From Clostridiales bacterium (GTDB taxonomy: Bacteria > Bacillota > Clostridia > Oscillospirales > Oscillospiraceae), in NCBI GenBank assembly GCA_004557075.1, contig SFEX01000007.1, positions 10,793-74,792 of the forward strand: 64,000 bases of DNA, given 5' to 3'. The notes below the pieces were generated by a model. It ran no database searches. It saw only the letters and a program-made list of their open reading frames with translations, and was not told the origin of the DNA. Position numbers and translations under genes: made by a program. This document shows positions 45,194 through 52,692 of this stretch, in pieces (position 1 is the first letter of the stretch; each line of letters opens with the position of its first letter).

Positions 45194-45201
45194 AATTATT
45201 A

Positions 45202-46272
45202 ATGTCAATGCAGCCGGAATGGGGGATCATGAATGAGTTAGAGATGGGAGGAAGACTTGCTGTTTCTGCTGATTTTGCAACGGATTGCCTTCACATGCTC
45301 AAAACCAAACTGCCTTTTGATGCCGGCTTTTTCATAAGAACGAACGCTGAAAAGCATATTGAGATATCAGCCGAGATAGGCTTCCTACCCGGTATGGAAT
45401 CCGTACTTCCCGCGCTGCCTATGAGCCTGATACAGTCCCCTGATTATGTTGATAAGGCGACCATATTTTCAAAAGACGATAAGCCTTGCAGGTACCAGAA
45501 GTTTTTTTCGGAATATGGCTTTGAAGAATGTCTCGCTATAACAGTCAATCCCGCGGGCGATGGTATAAGGATCTTCCGCAGAGCAAAAAGCGGACATTTT
45601 GACAGATATGAGCTTGACAACGCCAAGTCGATAGCCCGATGGCTCGGCACTGCCGACAAAAGGAACGCCGAATATCGCGAAACAGTTAAAAGTGCCAAAA
45701 TGCTCAAAACACTTTCGGCAAGGCTGTATTTTGGCGTAGTTATACTAAACGATGACTTCGATTTCATAAGCGCAAATCCAATTGCGCTCCAGAGGATGCA
45801 TGCCATTTCTGGGGATGATAACACAAAAGCCGCCAAGTTTAAGCTCAGTTCTATTATAAAAGAAATAGTCGAAAGCGATAAAAGAGCAAGTCCGCACATA
45901 GACTTTTTCCGGGTAGTAAACAATTATGTTATTGAGGTCATGAAATGCAGCGATGTTACAGCAGGCGGAGATCTGCACACGTTCTATCTCGTACTCATAT
46001 TCGACTTGAGCTGGTTTGCAGGTATCAAAAGCAGCCTGACTGAGAATATGATAAACGAATATAAATATACTCCGCGTGAGCAGCAGACTGTAAACCTCTT
46101 CCTCGAGGGCTGTTCTTCTGCTCAAATCGCAGAGAAAATGTGCATAAGTCCGCTCACGGTAAAAGAGCACCTTAAAAGAATAATGCATAAAACAGGAGTG
46201 AAGAGCCGGAACGAGCTGATAATCAAGCTCTATTCCGACGGATTTATGCCTGTGAACTTTGATAATCAATAG
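45202..46272 (+). CDS. LuxR-family transcriptional regulator with GAF/PAS-like sensor region
   Basis: A 356-residue regulator. The N-terminal 170 residues look like a GAF-type sensor (FATDCLHMLKTKLPFDAGFF ...), residues about 175-285 like a PAS-type fold (FGVVILNDDFDFISANPIAL), and the last 65 residues are a GerE/LuxR helix-turn-helix (YTPREQQTVNLFLEGCSSAQ, then CISPLTVKEHLKRIM). It has no receiver domain. It is divergent from the DoeA-like operon and probably controls it, replacing the EnuR (MocR/GntR) regulator of proteobacterial ectoine operons. The start at 45202 has AAGGAGG 8 nt upstream; the frame is open back to 45043 without such a site. Confidence 0.88.
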   Translation: MSMQPEWGIMNELEMGGRLAVSADFATDCLHMLKTKLPFDAGFFIRTNAEKHIEISAEIGFLPGMESVLPALPMSLIQSPDYVDKATIFSKDDKPCRYQKFFSEYGFEECLAITVNPAGDGIRIFRRAKSGHFDRYELDNAKSIARWLGTADKRNAEYRETVKSAKMLKTLSARLYFGVVILNDDFDFISANPIALQRMHAISGDDNTKAAKFKLSSIIKEIVESDKRASPHIDFFRVVNNYVIEVMKCSDVTAGGDLHTFYLVLIFDLSWFAGIKSSLTENMINEYKYTPREQQTVNLFLEGCSSAQIAEKMCISPLTVKEHLKRIMHKTGVKSRNELIIKLYSDGFMPVNFDNQ

Positions 46273-46281
46273 ATAATAAAC

Positions 46282-46318
46282 AAAGCAGGTAAGGGCACTG
46301 AGACCCTTACCTGCTTTT
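46282..46318 (+). terminator. Intrinsic terminator of the regulator gene
   Basis: A 14-bp perfect stem AAAGCAGGTAAGGG with an 8-nt loop, followed by TT. Confidence 0.9.
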
Positions 46319-46433
46319 CTGATGAAAGGTGTTTTTATATGTTCGTTCGTGGATTTCCAGTTAAGTAGAGTAATTTTACATTCTGCTCCCAGTCAATAAG
46401 CACAAGACGAGAATATCACACCGCTTGGACAAG

Positions 46434-47645
46434 TCAAGCCTCGTTTATGATGCGATGAATGACCTTAGTGCAGCGCTCGGTGTTATATACAACGGGAACG
46501 GGGTATACGGGGTTTGCCTCAGCAAGCGCCCACTTGCACATCATCGGGATATCCTCTTCCTTGATGTTGTCAAAGCCGGTGGGGATGCCCATGCGGTTAT
46601 TCATGGCGCGAATCTCCGCAATGAATGCCTTTGCTTTTGCCTCGTCGCTGCCGGAGGTCATAACTCCGGTAAGCTCTGCAAGGTGAGCAAGCTTCTCATA
46701 AACAGCCTCGCCGTAGTCCTCAAGGACTATGGGCAGTATGACCGCGTTTGCAAGACCGTGCGGGGTGTTGTAAAGCCCGCCCAGGGTGTGCGCGATGGCG
46801 TGAACGTTGCCGACGCCTGCACGGGTAAAGGCAAAGCCGGCCTTGAAGGATGCCGTGAGCATCTCCTGACGAGCCTCCATGTCGTTGCCGTCGCGGTAGG
46901 CGCGCTCAAGATATTTGAAGATAGCAACGGTTGCTTCCTCGGCAAGGCGTATGGTCTCCTTTGTGTTGTATGTCCAGCAGATATAAGCCTCAACTGCGTG
47001 GGTAAGGGCGTCCATACCAGTGGTCGAGGTGGTCTTCGGGGGCAGGTCACGGGTAAGTGTGGGGTCAAGGATGGCATATTTGGGAACAAGGCACAGATCC
47101 ATGAGCGCGTACTTGTGATGCGTCTCCTGATCGGTTATGACCGCCGCGATAGTAGTCTCCGAGCCTGTTCCGGCCGTGGTGGGAACTGCAACGAAGGTGG
47201 GTATCTTATGCAGAACCTTGAGCAGTCCGGCCATCTTGTTGACGGGGGTGTTGGGATGTACGACTCTTGCGGCAGCGCCTTTCGCGGCGTCCATGGGTGA
47301 GCCGCCGCCGATAGCGAGGAAACCTTCGCAGCCTGTATCAAGGTACATCTTCTGAATCTCGTTGACTACCTTGACGGTGGGGTTGGCGGCGACATCGGAG
47401 TAGTGCTCATAGGCAATACCCGCCTTGTCGAGAGCTTCCTTGGCGATGGGCGCGATAGTTCTGCCGACGGTGCGGCCGGTGACTATCATGACTTTCTTGA
47501 CATTATGCTTCTTAAACAACTCTGGAACCGTTGCCAGAGTGTTCTCTCCGGTGACGGTTATCGGCTTGCGCCAGTACAGCAGGCGTGCCCCGACATTGAA
47601 AACTGCCTGAAAAGTGCGGTAATAAGCTTTTTTGATACTGTCCAT
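46434..47645 (-). CDS. Iron-containing alcohol dehydrogenase
   Basis: A 403-residue group III Fe-ADH. The NAD-binding motif is GGGSPMDAAKG, and the metal-binding region has TTSTTGMDALTHAVEAY and HAIAHTLGGLYNTPHGLAN with the ligand His residues. Such enzymes reduce aldehydes (acetaldehyde, butyraldehyde, lactaldehyde, succinic semialdehyde). It is monocistronic with its own promoter and divergent from padR, but carries no operator-like repeat of its own. Confidence 0.93.
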   Translation of the reverse strand: MDSIKKAYYRTFQAVFNVGARLLYWRKPITVTGENTLATVPELFKKHNVKKVMIVTGRTVGRTIAPIAKEALDKAGIAYEHYSDVAANPTVKVVNEIQKMYLDTGCEGFLAIGGGSPMDAAKGAAARVVHPNTPVNKMAGLLKVLHKIPTFVAVPTTAGTGSETTIAAVITDQETHHKYALMDLCLVPKYAILDPTLTRDLPPKTTSTTGMDALTHAVEAYICWTYNTKETIRLAEEATVAIFKYLERAYRDGNDMEARQEMLTASFKAGFAFTRAGVGNVHAIAHTLGGLYNTPHGLANAVILPIVLEDYGEAVYEKLAHLAELTGVMTSGSDEAKAKAFIAEIRAMNNRMGIPTGFDNIKEEDIPMMCKWALAEANPVYPVPVVYNTERCTKVIHRIINEA

Positions 47646-47675
47646 ATGTATACTCTCCCTCCAGTAATATACTTA

Positions 47676-47704
47676 ATTGTAATACATATATGAAAGACAG
47701 TCAA
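47676..47704 (-). promoter_or_regulatory. Promoter of the Fe-alcohol dehydrogenase gene
   Basis: On the minus strand TTGACT (47704-47699) and TACAAT (47681-47676) with 17-bp spacing, 30 nt before the start codon. Confidence 0.7.
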
Positions 47705-47752
47705 GTGTTATGTGCAACTTGCGCAAAACTTGGCAATATTAAAAAATAATTA

Positions 47753-47805
47753 TTGACAATATCGATTATCGATGTATAATGAAATTGAACATCGAATATC
47801 GATAT
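47753..47805 (+). promoter_or_regulatory. padR promoter with two inverted operator boxes
   Basis: TTGACA (47753-47758) and TATAAT (47775-47780) are 16 bp apart. Box 1, ATATCGATTATCGATGT (47759-47775), fills the spacer. Box 2, ACATCGAATATCGATAT (47789-47805), covers the start-site region and is the reverse complement of box 1 except at one position. The layout suggests repression by the PadR dimer encoded next. Confidence 0.8.
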
Positions 47806-47821
47806 TAAAAGAGGTGAGCGC

Positions 47822-48139
47822 ATGGCAAGGAAAAAATTCTCGACGCTGACAGAGCCGATGTTTTATCTGCTGATGTCACTGAGCCGTGGCAACAAGTGCG
47901 GGATAGACATAAGCGGCTACATCTCAAAAAAGAGCGGGGGCAGGGTACAGCTCGGCCCGGGCACACTGTATGCGCTGCTGGCGGAGTTTGAGCAGGAGGG
48001 CATCATAAAATATGTCGGCATCGACGGCAAGAGAAAGACCTACAGCATAACGGAGCTTGGAGAGAAAATGTATAACGATGAACTGTCGCGGCTTAGACAG
48101 TGTATAATCGACGCGGAGGGAGGAGACGAAGATGAGTAA
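47822..48139 (+). CDS. PadR-family transcriptional regulator
   Basis: A 105-residue PadR-type winged helix without the long C-terminal helix of the larger subgroup. MFYLLMSLSRGNKCGIDISG is the first helix pair, LGPGTLYALLAEFEQEGII the recognition region, and GKRKTYSITELG the wing. AGAGGTGAG precedes the ATG. It overlaps the DUF2812 gene by 8 nt. PadR/DUF2812 pairs are common in Clostridia, the PadR repressing both until a membrane-linked signal appears. Confidence 0.93.
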   Translation: MARKKFSTLTEPMFYLLMSLSRGNKCGIDISGYISKKSGGRVQLGPGTLYALLAEFEQEGIIKYVGIDGKRKTYSITELGEKMYNDELSRLRQCIIDAEGGDEDE

Positions 48140-49388
48140 GTATGTAAAACGCATGATACCTTTTGAATCGAGCGACATCCCCGCCATCCAGAAATGGCTT
48201 GAGGACATGGCGATGCAGGGACTTTTCTACAAAGGCTGCGGGCTCTTCTGTGCTGAATTTGAAAAGGGCGAGCCGCGCCAGACCCGCTATCGTCTTGACT
48301 TCTGTGACGTCGTCGCCTGCGATATCCCCGAGGAGAAGAAGGAGATATACGAGACAAACGGCTGGCAGGTGGTGGGCGAATTTAAGAGCGACCTTATTGT
48401 GCTCTGCACGGACGACCCCGACGCTCCGGAGATATACACAGATCACAGCCACCTTGTGAAGCCTTTAAAGAAGCTTGCTTTCAAGCATATGCTATACTAC
48501 ATTGCCTTTTTAATGATGTTTCTCAACACAAGGATAGGCTACCCTCTGCAAATTCTGTTTGACGGCAAAGGAAGCGTTGTGGGCGCGCTTATCGAGATAG
48601 GAACACTAAAATATGCGCTGTATGTTGTGCTAGCGCTGCTCCTGCTGGTAGAGTTTATAGTGCAGCTCAGGCGCTGGAGGCATCTCAATAAGCTCATAAA
48701 AAATATCGAGCGCGGGGGAGAGCTGCCGCAGGGTGAGAGCTATAAATCTAAAGCCAGAGCGGGCAGGGTGCTGATTCCGCTGAGAATACCGCTCATAATC
48801 CTATGGGCTGTCCATGTTGTAATACCGATCTATACCTATGACAGCGCCATTGACCCGAGCACGGTCTCGCTCCCAGTACCTGCGGAGATCGAAGCCAATA
48901 TGCAGGTGCGTGAGCCCAATTTGAGCAAAAAGTGGTTCGATGTGTATGAGAGGAGCGACCTGCTGAGCCCGACTATAATAAAAGTTCGCTATGGGGACAC
49001 TTTGCATAGTCAACTTTCGGAATACTGCGTTGACTATTACGATATGCGCTGTGAATCCTTTGCAAAGGAGTTTGTCGAGGGAAAGATAGACGAGACTATA
49101 AACTATGACAGGCTGGAGTATAAGCAGCATATGGAGGCAATCAGCGCAGATGAAAGATTTGAGTATCAATGGAACGGATATATGCCGGAGTACACATTGT
49201 CGGAGTATGAGCGTGACGGTGCCGAAATACACAAGATAATCGAAAAATACGGCGAGCCGGAAAACTGCATACGCCAGATAATGTATATTCGCATCGATAA
49301 CCGGCTTTTGTGGGTGTGGTATCAGGGAGCTGATGACCAGACAGATTACATTGACGAGTATATTGATTACCTCAAAAGCGCAGAATAA
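48132..49388 (+). CDS. DUF2812 domain membrane protein
   Basis: A 418-residue protein. The N-terminal domain (1-100) with WLEDMAMQGLFYKGCG and RYRLDF is DUF2812. Three TM helices follow (about 118-136, 155-180 and 215-235). The C-terminal 180 residues are extracytoplasmic or soluble and Tyr/Glu rich. It likely senses an envelope or membrane state and works with the PadR repressor. Biochemical function unknown. The ATG overlaps the padR stop region. Confidence 0.85.
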   Translation: MSKYVKRMIPFESSDIPAIQKWLEDMAMQGLFYKGCGLFCAEFEKGEPRQTRYRLDFCDVVACDIPEEKKEIYETNGWQVVGEFKSDLIVLCTDDPDAPEIYTDHSHLVKPLKKLAFKHMLYYIAFLMMFLNTRIGYPLQILFDGKGSVVGALIEIGTLKYALYVVLALLLLVEFIVQLRRWRHLNKLIKNIERGGELPQGESYKSKARAGRVLIPLRIPLIILWAVHVVIPIYTYDSAIDPSTVSLPVPAEIEANMQVREPNLSKKWFDVYERSDLLSPTIIKVRYGDTLHSQLSEYCVDYYDMRCESFAKEFVEGKIDETINYDRLEYKQHMEAISADERFEYQWNGYMPEYTLSEYERDGAEIHKIIEKYGEPENCIRQIMYIRIDNRLLWVWYQGADDQTDYIDEYIDYLKSAE

Positions 49389-49392
49389 ACAA

Positions 49393-49424
49393 AAGGCGGG
49401 GGCATCTTAAACGGCCTCCGCCTT
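49393..49424 (+). terminator. Terminator of the padR-DUF2812 operon
   Basis: AAGGCGG / CCGCCTT core stem extended by G-C pairs, followed by a TTAATTTC tract. Confidence 0.65.
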
Positions 49425-49444
49425 AATTTCGGCACTATTTATGG

Positions 49445-49472
49445 TTGACTTTTAATGAGAATGCTTTAAAAT
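49445..49472 (+). promoter_or_regulatory. Promoter of pfkA
   Basis: TTGACT (49445-49450) and TAAAAT (49467-49472), 16-bp spacing, 35 nt before the start. Confidence 0.55.
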
Positions 49473-49507
49473 ACTTCTATACGAAATTTAAAAGAGGGGT
49501 ATTTGAT

Positions 49508-50596
49508 TTGAAAAAGATGACAAGAGTCGCACTTATTACATCCGGCGGCGACTGTCAGGGTCTCAACGCCGCGATGCGCGGCATAGGCAAGGCTCTGTAT
49601 AACAGAATAGCGAATCTTGAGATATTCGGCATGTACGACGGCTACCGAGGCTTAATCGACGGCGACTACAAATTCATGGAGCCGAAGGATTTTGCCGGCA
49701 TACTCACCGAGGGCGGCACTATACTCGGCACCTCGCGTCAGAAGTATGTCCCGGGAAAGGACATCGTGGACGATGAGGGCAACAGCCTCATCCCCGCCAT
49801 GAAGGATACCTACAACCGCCTCAATCTCGACTGCCTTGTCATAATGGGCGGCAACGGCACTCAAAAGAGCGCAAAGCTGCTCATGGACGCGGGCATGAAC
49901 GTTGTGACCCTGCCAAAGACCATTGACAACGACATTTGGGGAACCGATACCACCTTCGGGTTCCAGAGCGCCGTTGACATTGCGACAAATGTTATTGATT
50001 ATATCCATTCGACGGCATCCTCGCATAGCCGCGTGTTCGTTGTTGAACTCATGGGCCGTGACGCGGGTTGGCTCACCCTCCACGCCGGGATCGGCAGCGG
50101 AGCGGATATAATACTTATTCCCGAGATACCGTATGATATAAGCTATGTTATCAAGGCTATCGAGGAGCGCCGCAGGCATGGCAAGGGCTTTTCAATCGTT
50201 GCGGTCGCCGAGGGCGCAAAATCCGTTACCGATCAGGTGCTCACGGAGGAGGAGAGCCGTCGCCGCCGTGAGGAGTCAAAGCACTCTACAATATCCTATG
50301 AGATAGCGGCTCAGATTGAAGCCGCGATCGGTCAGGAGGCTCGCGTGACGATCCCTGGGCATTACCAGCGCGGCGGTCCTCCGTGCCCTTATGACCGCGT
50401 TTTGGCGACTCAGTTCGGCGCGGCAGCAGCGGAGCTTATAGTAAATAAGCAGTATGGGCGTATGGTCGCGCTTCAGGACGGAGCTGTCGTATCCATCCCA
50501 CTTGAGGAGGCTGCCAGCAGAACGAAGTTCCTGCCGACAGACCATCAGCTCATAAAAGTCGCAAGGGATATCGGCATATCCTTCGGCGACTGCTGA
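49508..50596 (+). CDS. pfkA: 6-phosphofructokinase
   Basis: A 362-residue PFK of the clostridial 'mixed' group. The ATP/PPi site has SGGDCQGLNAAMRG, the active-site loop is MGGNGTQKSAK and the substrate loop LPKTIDNDIWGTD; MGRDAGWLTLHAG follows. In E. coli numbering G104 (ATP-like) is combined with K124 (PPi-like), and position 103 is Asn instead of Asp. So the phosphoryl donor is uncertain. The start is TTG at 49508, 9 nt after AGAGGGG; the ATG three codons on is too far from that site. Its terminator carries an inserted element. Confidence 0.9.
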   Translation: MKKMTRVALITSGGDCQGLNAAMRGIGKALYNRIANLEIFGMYDGYRGLIDGDYKFMEPKDFAGILTEGGTILGTSRQKYVPGKDIVDDEGNSLIPAMKDTYNRLNLDCLVIMGGNGTQKSAKLLMDAGMNVVTLPKTIDNDIWGTDTTFGFQSAVDIATNVIDYIHSTASSHSRVFVVELMGRDAGWLTLHAGIGSGADIILIPEIPYDISYVIKAIEERRRHGKGFSIVAVAEGAKSVTDQVLTEEESRRRREESKHSTISYEIAAQIEAAIGQEARVTIPGHYQRGGPPCPYDRVLATQFGAAAAELIVNKQYGRMVALQDGAVVSIPLEEAASRTKFLPTDHQLIKVARDIGISFGDC

Positions 50597-50602
50597 ATAT
50601 GT

Positions 50603-50635
50603 AAAAACAGCAGGTGAATACACCTGCTGTTTTTC
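50603..50635 (+). terminator. pfkA terminator, left copy of the element's target duplication
   Basis: AAAAACAGCAGGTG-AATA-CACCTGCTGTTTTT, 6 nt after the pfkA stop. Bases 50609-50635 recur at 50859-50885 with one mismatch, on the other side of the inserted element. Confidence 0.9.
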
Positions 50636-50858
50636 AGACTGTCAAAGAAGTATATAAAGAAAGAGACAGCTGTTAACAGGCGGGGGGAGCTCGAGGGGGC
50701 GGAAGCCCGCCTCGAATTGGATAAATAGCCATTAAAAACGTCTGATTTATCAGACTTTTTAACGAGCAGCGCTCGGTTTTTTGCGAAATTATATTTCACA
50801 AAAAACGTGGCGTTTTTGAAGCGTGCAAAAAAGTCCATCGGACTTTTTTGACACGCTG
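50636..50858 (+). mobile_element. MITE-like structured element, copy 1, inserted in a terminator
   Basis: A 223-bp non-coding element with imperfect terminal inverted repeats: TCAGACTGTCAAAGAAG at the left and, read inwards, TCAGCGTGTCAAAAAAG at the right. Shared with copy 2 (53513-53737) are GGGGGAGCTCGAGGGGG, CTCGAATTGGATAAATAGCC, GCTCGGTTTTTTGCGAAAT and AACGTGGCGTTTTTGAAGCG. It folds into several hairpins: CGAGG.GGGC/GCCC.CCTCG, GTCTGAT/ATCAGAC, TTTTTTGCGAAAT/ATTTCACAAAAAA and AAAAAAGTCC/GGACTTTTTT. It has no plausible gene, so a transposase must act in trans. A 27-bp duplication of the pfkA terminator flanks it. Confidence 0.82.
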
Positions 50859-50885
50859 AGCAGGTGAATACACCTGCTGCTTTTC
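50859..50885 (+). repeat. Right copy of the 27-bp target duplication (terminator hairpin)
   Basis: AGCAGGTGAATACACCTGCTG then CTTTTC, identical to 50609-50635 except T to C at one position. It remains a hairpin with a T-run and lies 20 nt beyond the end of the MocR gene. Confidence 0.85.
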
Positions 50886-50905
50886 TATGCGTATACACGG
50901 AGGTC

Positions 50906-52003
50906 TTACTTCTGCGGCTTATCAGACAGCTCCTTGCGCTTATTTCTCCTGACCCTGTTTATGTGTCGCTCAAAGTCTCCGTTGTCAATAAGCTCGGCAA
51001 GGACGAACTGCTCAAAGGTAGGAACAGTACAGGAGTAGAAGCCCAGCTTATCTGCAAATGTTTTTACAAGATGTCTCGGCAGTATCATATACCCGACACG
51101 CATAGACGGAGAGATAGTTTTTGAAAATGTGTTGAGGTAGATCACGTTATCGTGGGATGAGAGCGAAAAAAGCGTCTCAGACGGCTTGGAGGATACCGAA
51201 AACTCAGACTCAAAATCGTCCTCGATGATATATCGGTCTTGTTTATTTGACCAGCGGATATACTCAATACGCTTGGAGGCCGTGGCGGTAACTCCGCTGG
51301 GGAAGCTTCGGTAAGGGGTAACGTGCAGAATATCTGCGCCTGAAGCGGCTAAATGCGCGCTGTCTATCCCGTCATATGAAAGCGGCAGAAGCTCATATCT
51401 GATCTCGGCCGCACGATAGACCTGCTCGATCTTTTTATAGGACGGGGACTCGATTGCAAAGACTCTGTTCCTTCCCAACAGCTCAACGATCAGTCCGTAA
51501 AGGTATTCCGAGCCAGAGCCGACGATGATCTGGTCGATATCAACATAGATACCGCGGTTTCGTGCAAGGTATTGCCTTAATGCCTCCAGTAGCTGAACGC
51601 ATCCTGCGTTAGGCGATTTTTCCAGCAACTGATCCTTATGTTCGGTGAGAACTCTCCGCATGGTCCTGCTCAGCAGTGAAACCGAGAACTCGGGATAATT
51701 ATGCGCTGCATGGTATGAACTGTCCTGCGGCTTTGAAGCGGGTGCAGATGCCGCAAAGCCGTCAGCTTGACGAAAGATAACGAAGTATCCGCTTCGCTCA
51801 CGGGCTTCGGCATACCCTTCGTCACATAAAAGCGCGTAGGCATGCTCAACCGTTATCGTGCTGATATCAAGCTCATCGGCAAGCAGCCTCTTTGACGGAA
51901 GCCTGCTGCTATAGGAGTAGACCCCGCTGATAATATCATCACGGATCAGCTTGTATAATTGTAAATAGATCGGCCGCTCCTCATTGTCTATCGTGTATTT
52001 CAT
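50906..52003 (-). CDS. MocR/PdxR-type GntR regulator with shortened aminotransferase domain
   Basis: A 365-residue regulator. The N-terminal GntR winged helix is RPIYLQLYKLIRDDIISGVY ... LPSKRLLADELDISTITVEHAY. The aminotransferase-like domain contains GSGSEYLYGLIVELLG, TPYRSFPSGV and the PLP-Lys in NTFSKTISPSMRVGYM. The protein stops after RVRRNKRKELSDKPQK, roughly 90 residues earlier than usual MocR proteins (about 450-470 residues), just before the terminator and MITE. It may still bind PLP. It faces an ECF S-component gene, which suggests control of vitamin B6 uptake. Confidence 0.85.
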   Translation of the reverse strand: MKYTIDNEERPIYLQLYKLIRDDIISGVYSYSSRLPSKRLLADELDISTITVEHAYALLCDEGYAEARERSGYFVIFRQADGFAASAPASKPQDSSYHAAHNYPEFSVSLLSRTMRRVLTEHKDQLLEKSPNAGCVQLLEALRQYLARNRGIYVDIDQIIVGSGSEYLYGLIVELLGRNRVFAIESPSYKKIEQVYRAAEIRYELLPLSYDGIDSAHLAASGADILHVTPYRSFPSGVTATASKRIEYIRWSNKQDRYIIEDDFESEFSVSSKPSETLFSLSSHDNVIYLNTFSKTISPSMRVGYMILPRHLVKTFADKLGFYSCTVPTFEQFVLAELIDNGDFERHINRVRRNKRKELSDKPQK

Positions 52004-52096
52004 CTGGCTATATATTTTTCTCCGTTTCTGAATATTTTATATTATCAGAATTCATTGTAAGATAATCCCGTTGAAATTGCAAGGAGGAAAATGACA

Positions 52097-52621
52097 ATGC
52101 AGACGAAAAACACTGGAAAGAGAAATACGGTATGGCTTTGCACTACGGCGATGTTCATGGCACTGAATGTTGCGATGAGTTCCTTCGGAGTACCCGTTCC
52201 GGGCGGACATCTTTATATGAACGATATCATTATCTGCACGGCTGCAATAATACTTGATCCGTTTGCGGCATTTATGGTCGGCGGAGTTGGGGCATTCCTC
52301 GGAGATCTGTTTTTCTATCCTCTCCCGATGTTCGTATCTCTGGTAACTCACGGACTGCAGGCGGTGGTGATCTCCGTATTTTCACACCATGTTATGAAAG
52401 ATCATCCGATGCTTGCATCCGGTATCGGAGTCGCTGTCGGAGCAGTTATCATGGTCGTGGGATACTCCCTCGGCAGGGCGTTTATCTACAGCACGCCGGA
52501 ATATGCGCTCATTAAGCTACCGTATCAGATACTGCAGGCGGCAGTCGGTGCGGTGGTCGGCATGATACTTTGCTGGAAATGCGGGATAAAGGATATGTAT
52601 CTCAAAATCATCAGGCAGTAG
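52097..52621 (+). CDS. ECF transporter S component, probable vitamin (B6?) uptake
   Basis: A 174-residue membrane protein with six TM helices and the S-component traits ALNVAMSSFGVPVPGGHLYM and GGVGAFLGDLFFYPLPMF. S components bind a vitamin and dock onto the shared EcfAAT module, which is absent here, so it would be a group II system. Divergence from a PLP-binding MocR regulator suggests pyridoxine or pyridoxal as substrate (inference). GGAGG lies 9 nt before the ATG at 52097; the ATG at 52091 is too close to it. Confidence 0.85.
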   Translation: MQTKNTGKRNTVWLCTTAMFMALNVAMSSFGVPVPGGHLYMNDIIICTAAIILDPFAAFMVGGVGAFLGDLFFYPLPMFVSLVTHGLQAVVISVFSHHVMKDHPMLASGIGVAVGAVIMVVGYSLGRAFIYSTPEYALIKLPYQILQAAVGAVVGMILCWKCGIKDMYLKIIRQ

Positions 52622-52642
52622 AAATGAGCCTCGTAGAAGAGT

Positions 52643-52690
52643 AAAAAAATCCCCTGTTTTGACCTCATGGGCAGAACAGGGGATTTTTTA
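52643..52690. terminator. Bidirectional terminator between the S-component and SDR genes
   Basis: AAAAAAATCCCCTGTT pairs with AACAGGGGATTTTTT across a 16-nt loop. A and T runs on both sides serve the two convergent genes. Confidence 0.9.
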
Positions 52691-52692
52691 TC

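Noticed and set aside
50545..50898. Minus-strand frames in both MITE copies sharing FFARFKNATFF and GYLSNSRRA
   Set aside because: The match reflects DNA similarity of the two elements. The frames run through flanking sequence, have no ribosome site, and the differences fall as expected for hairpins, not codons.
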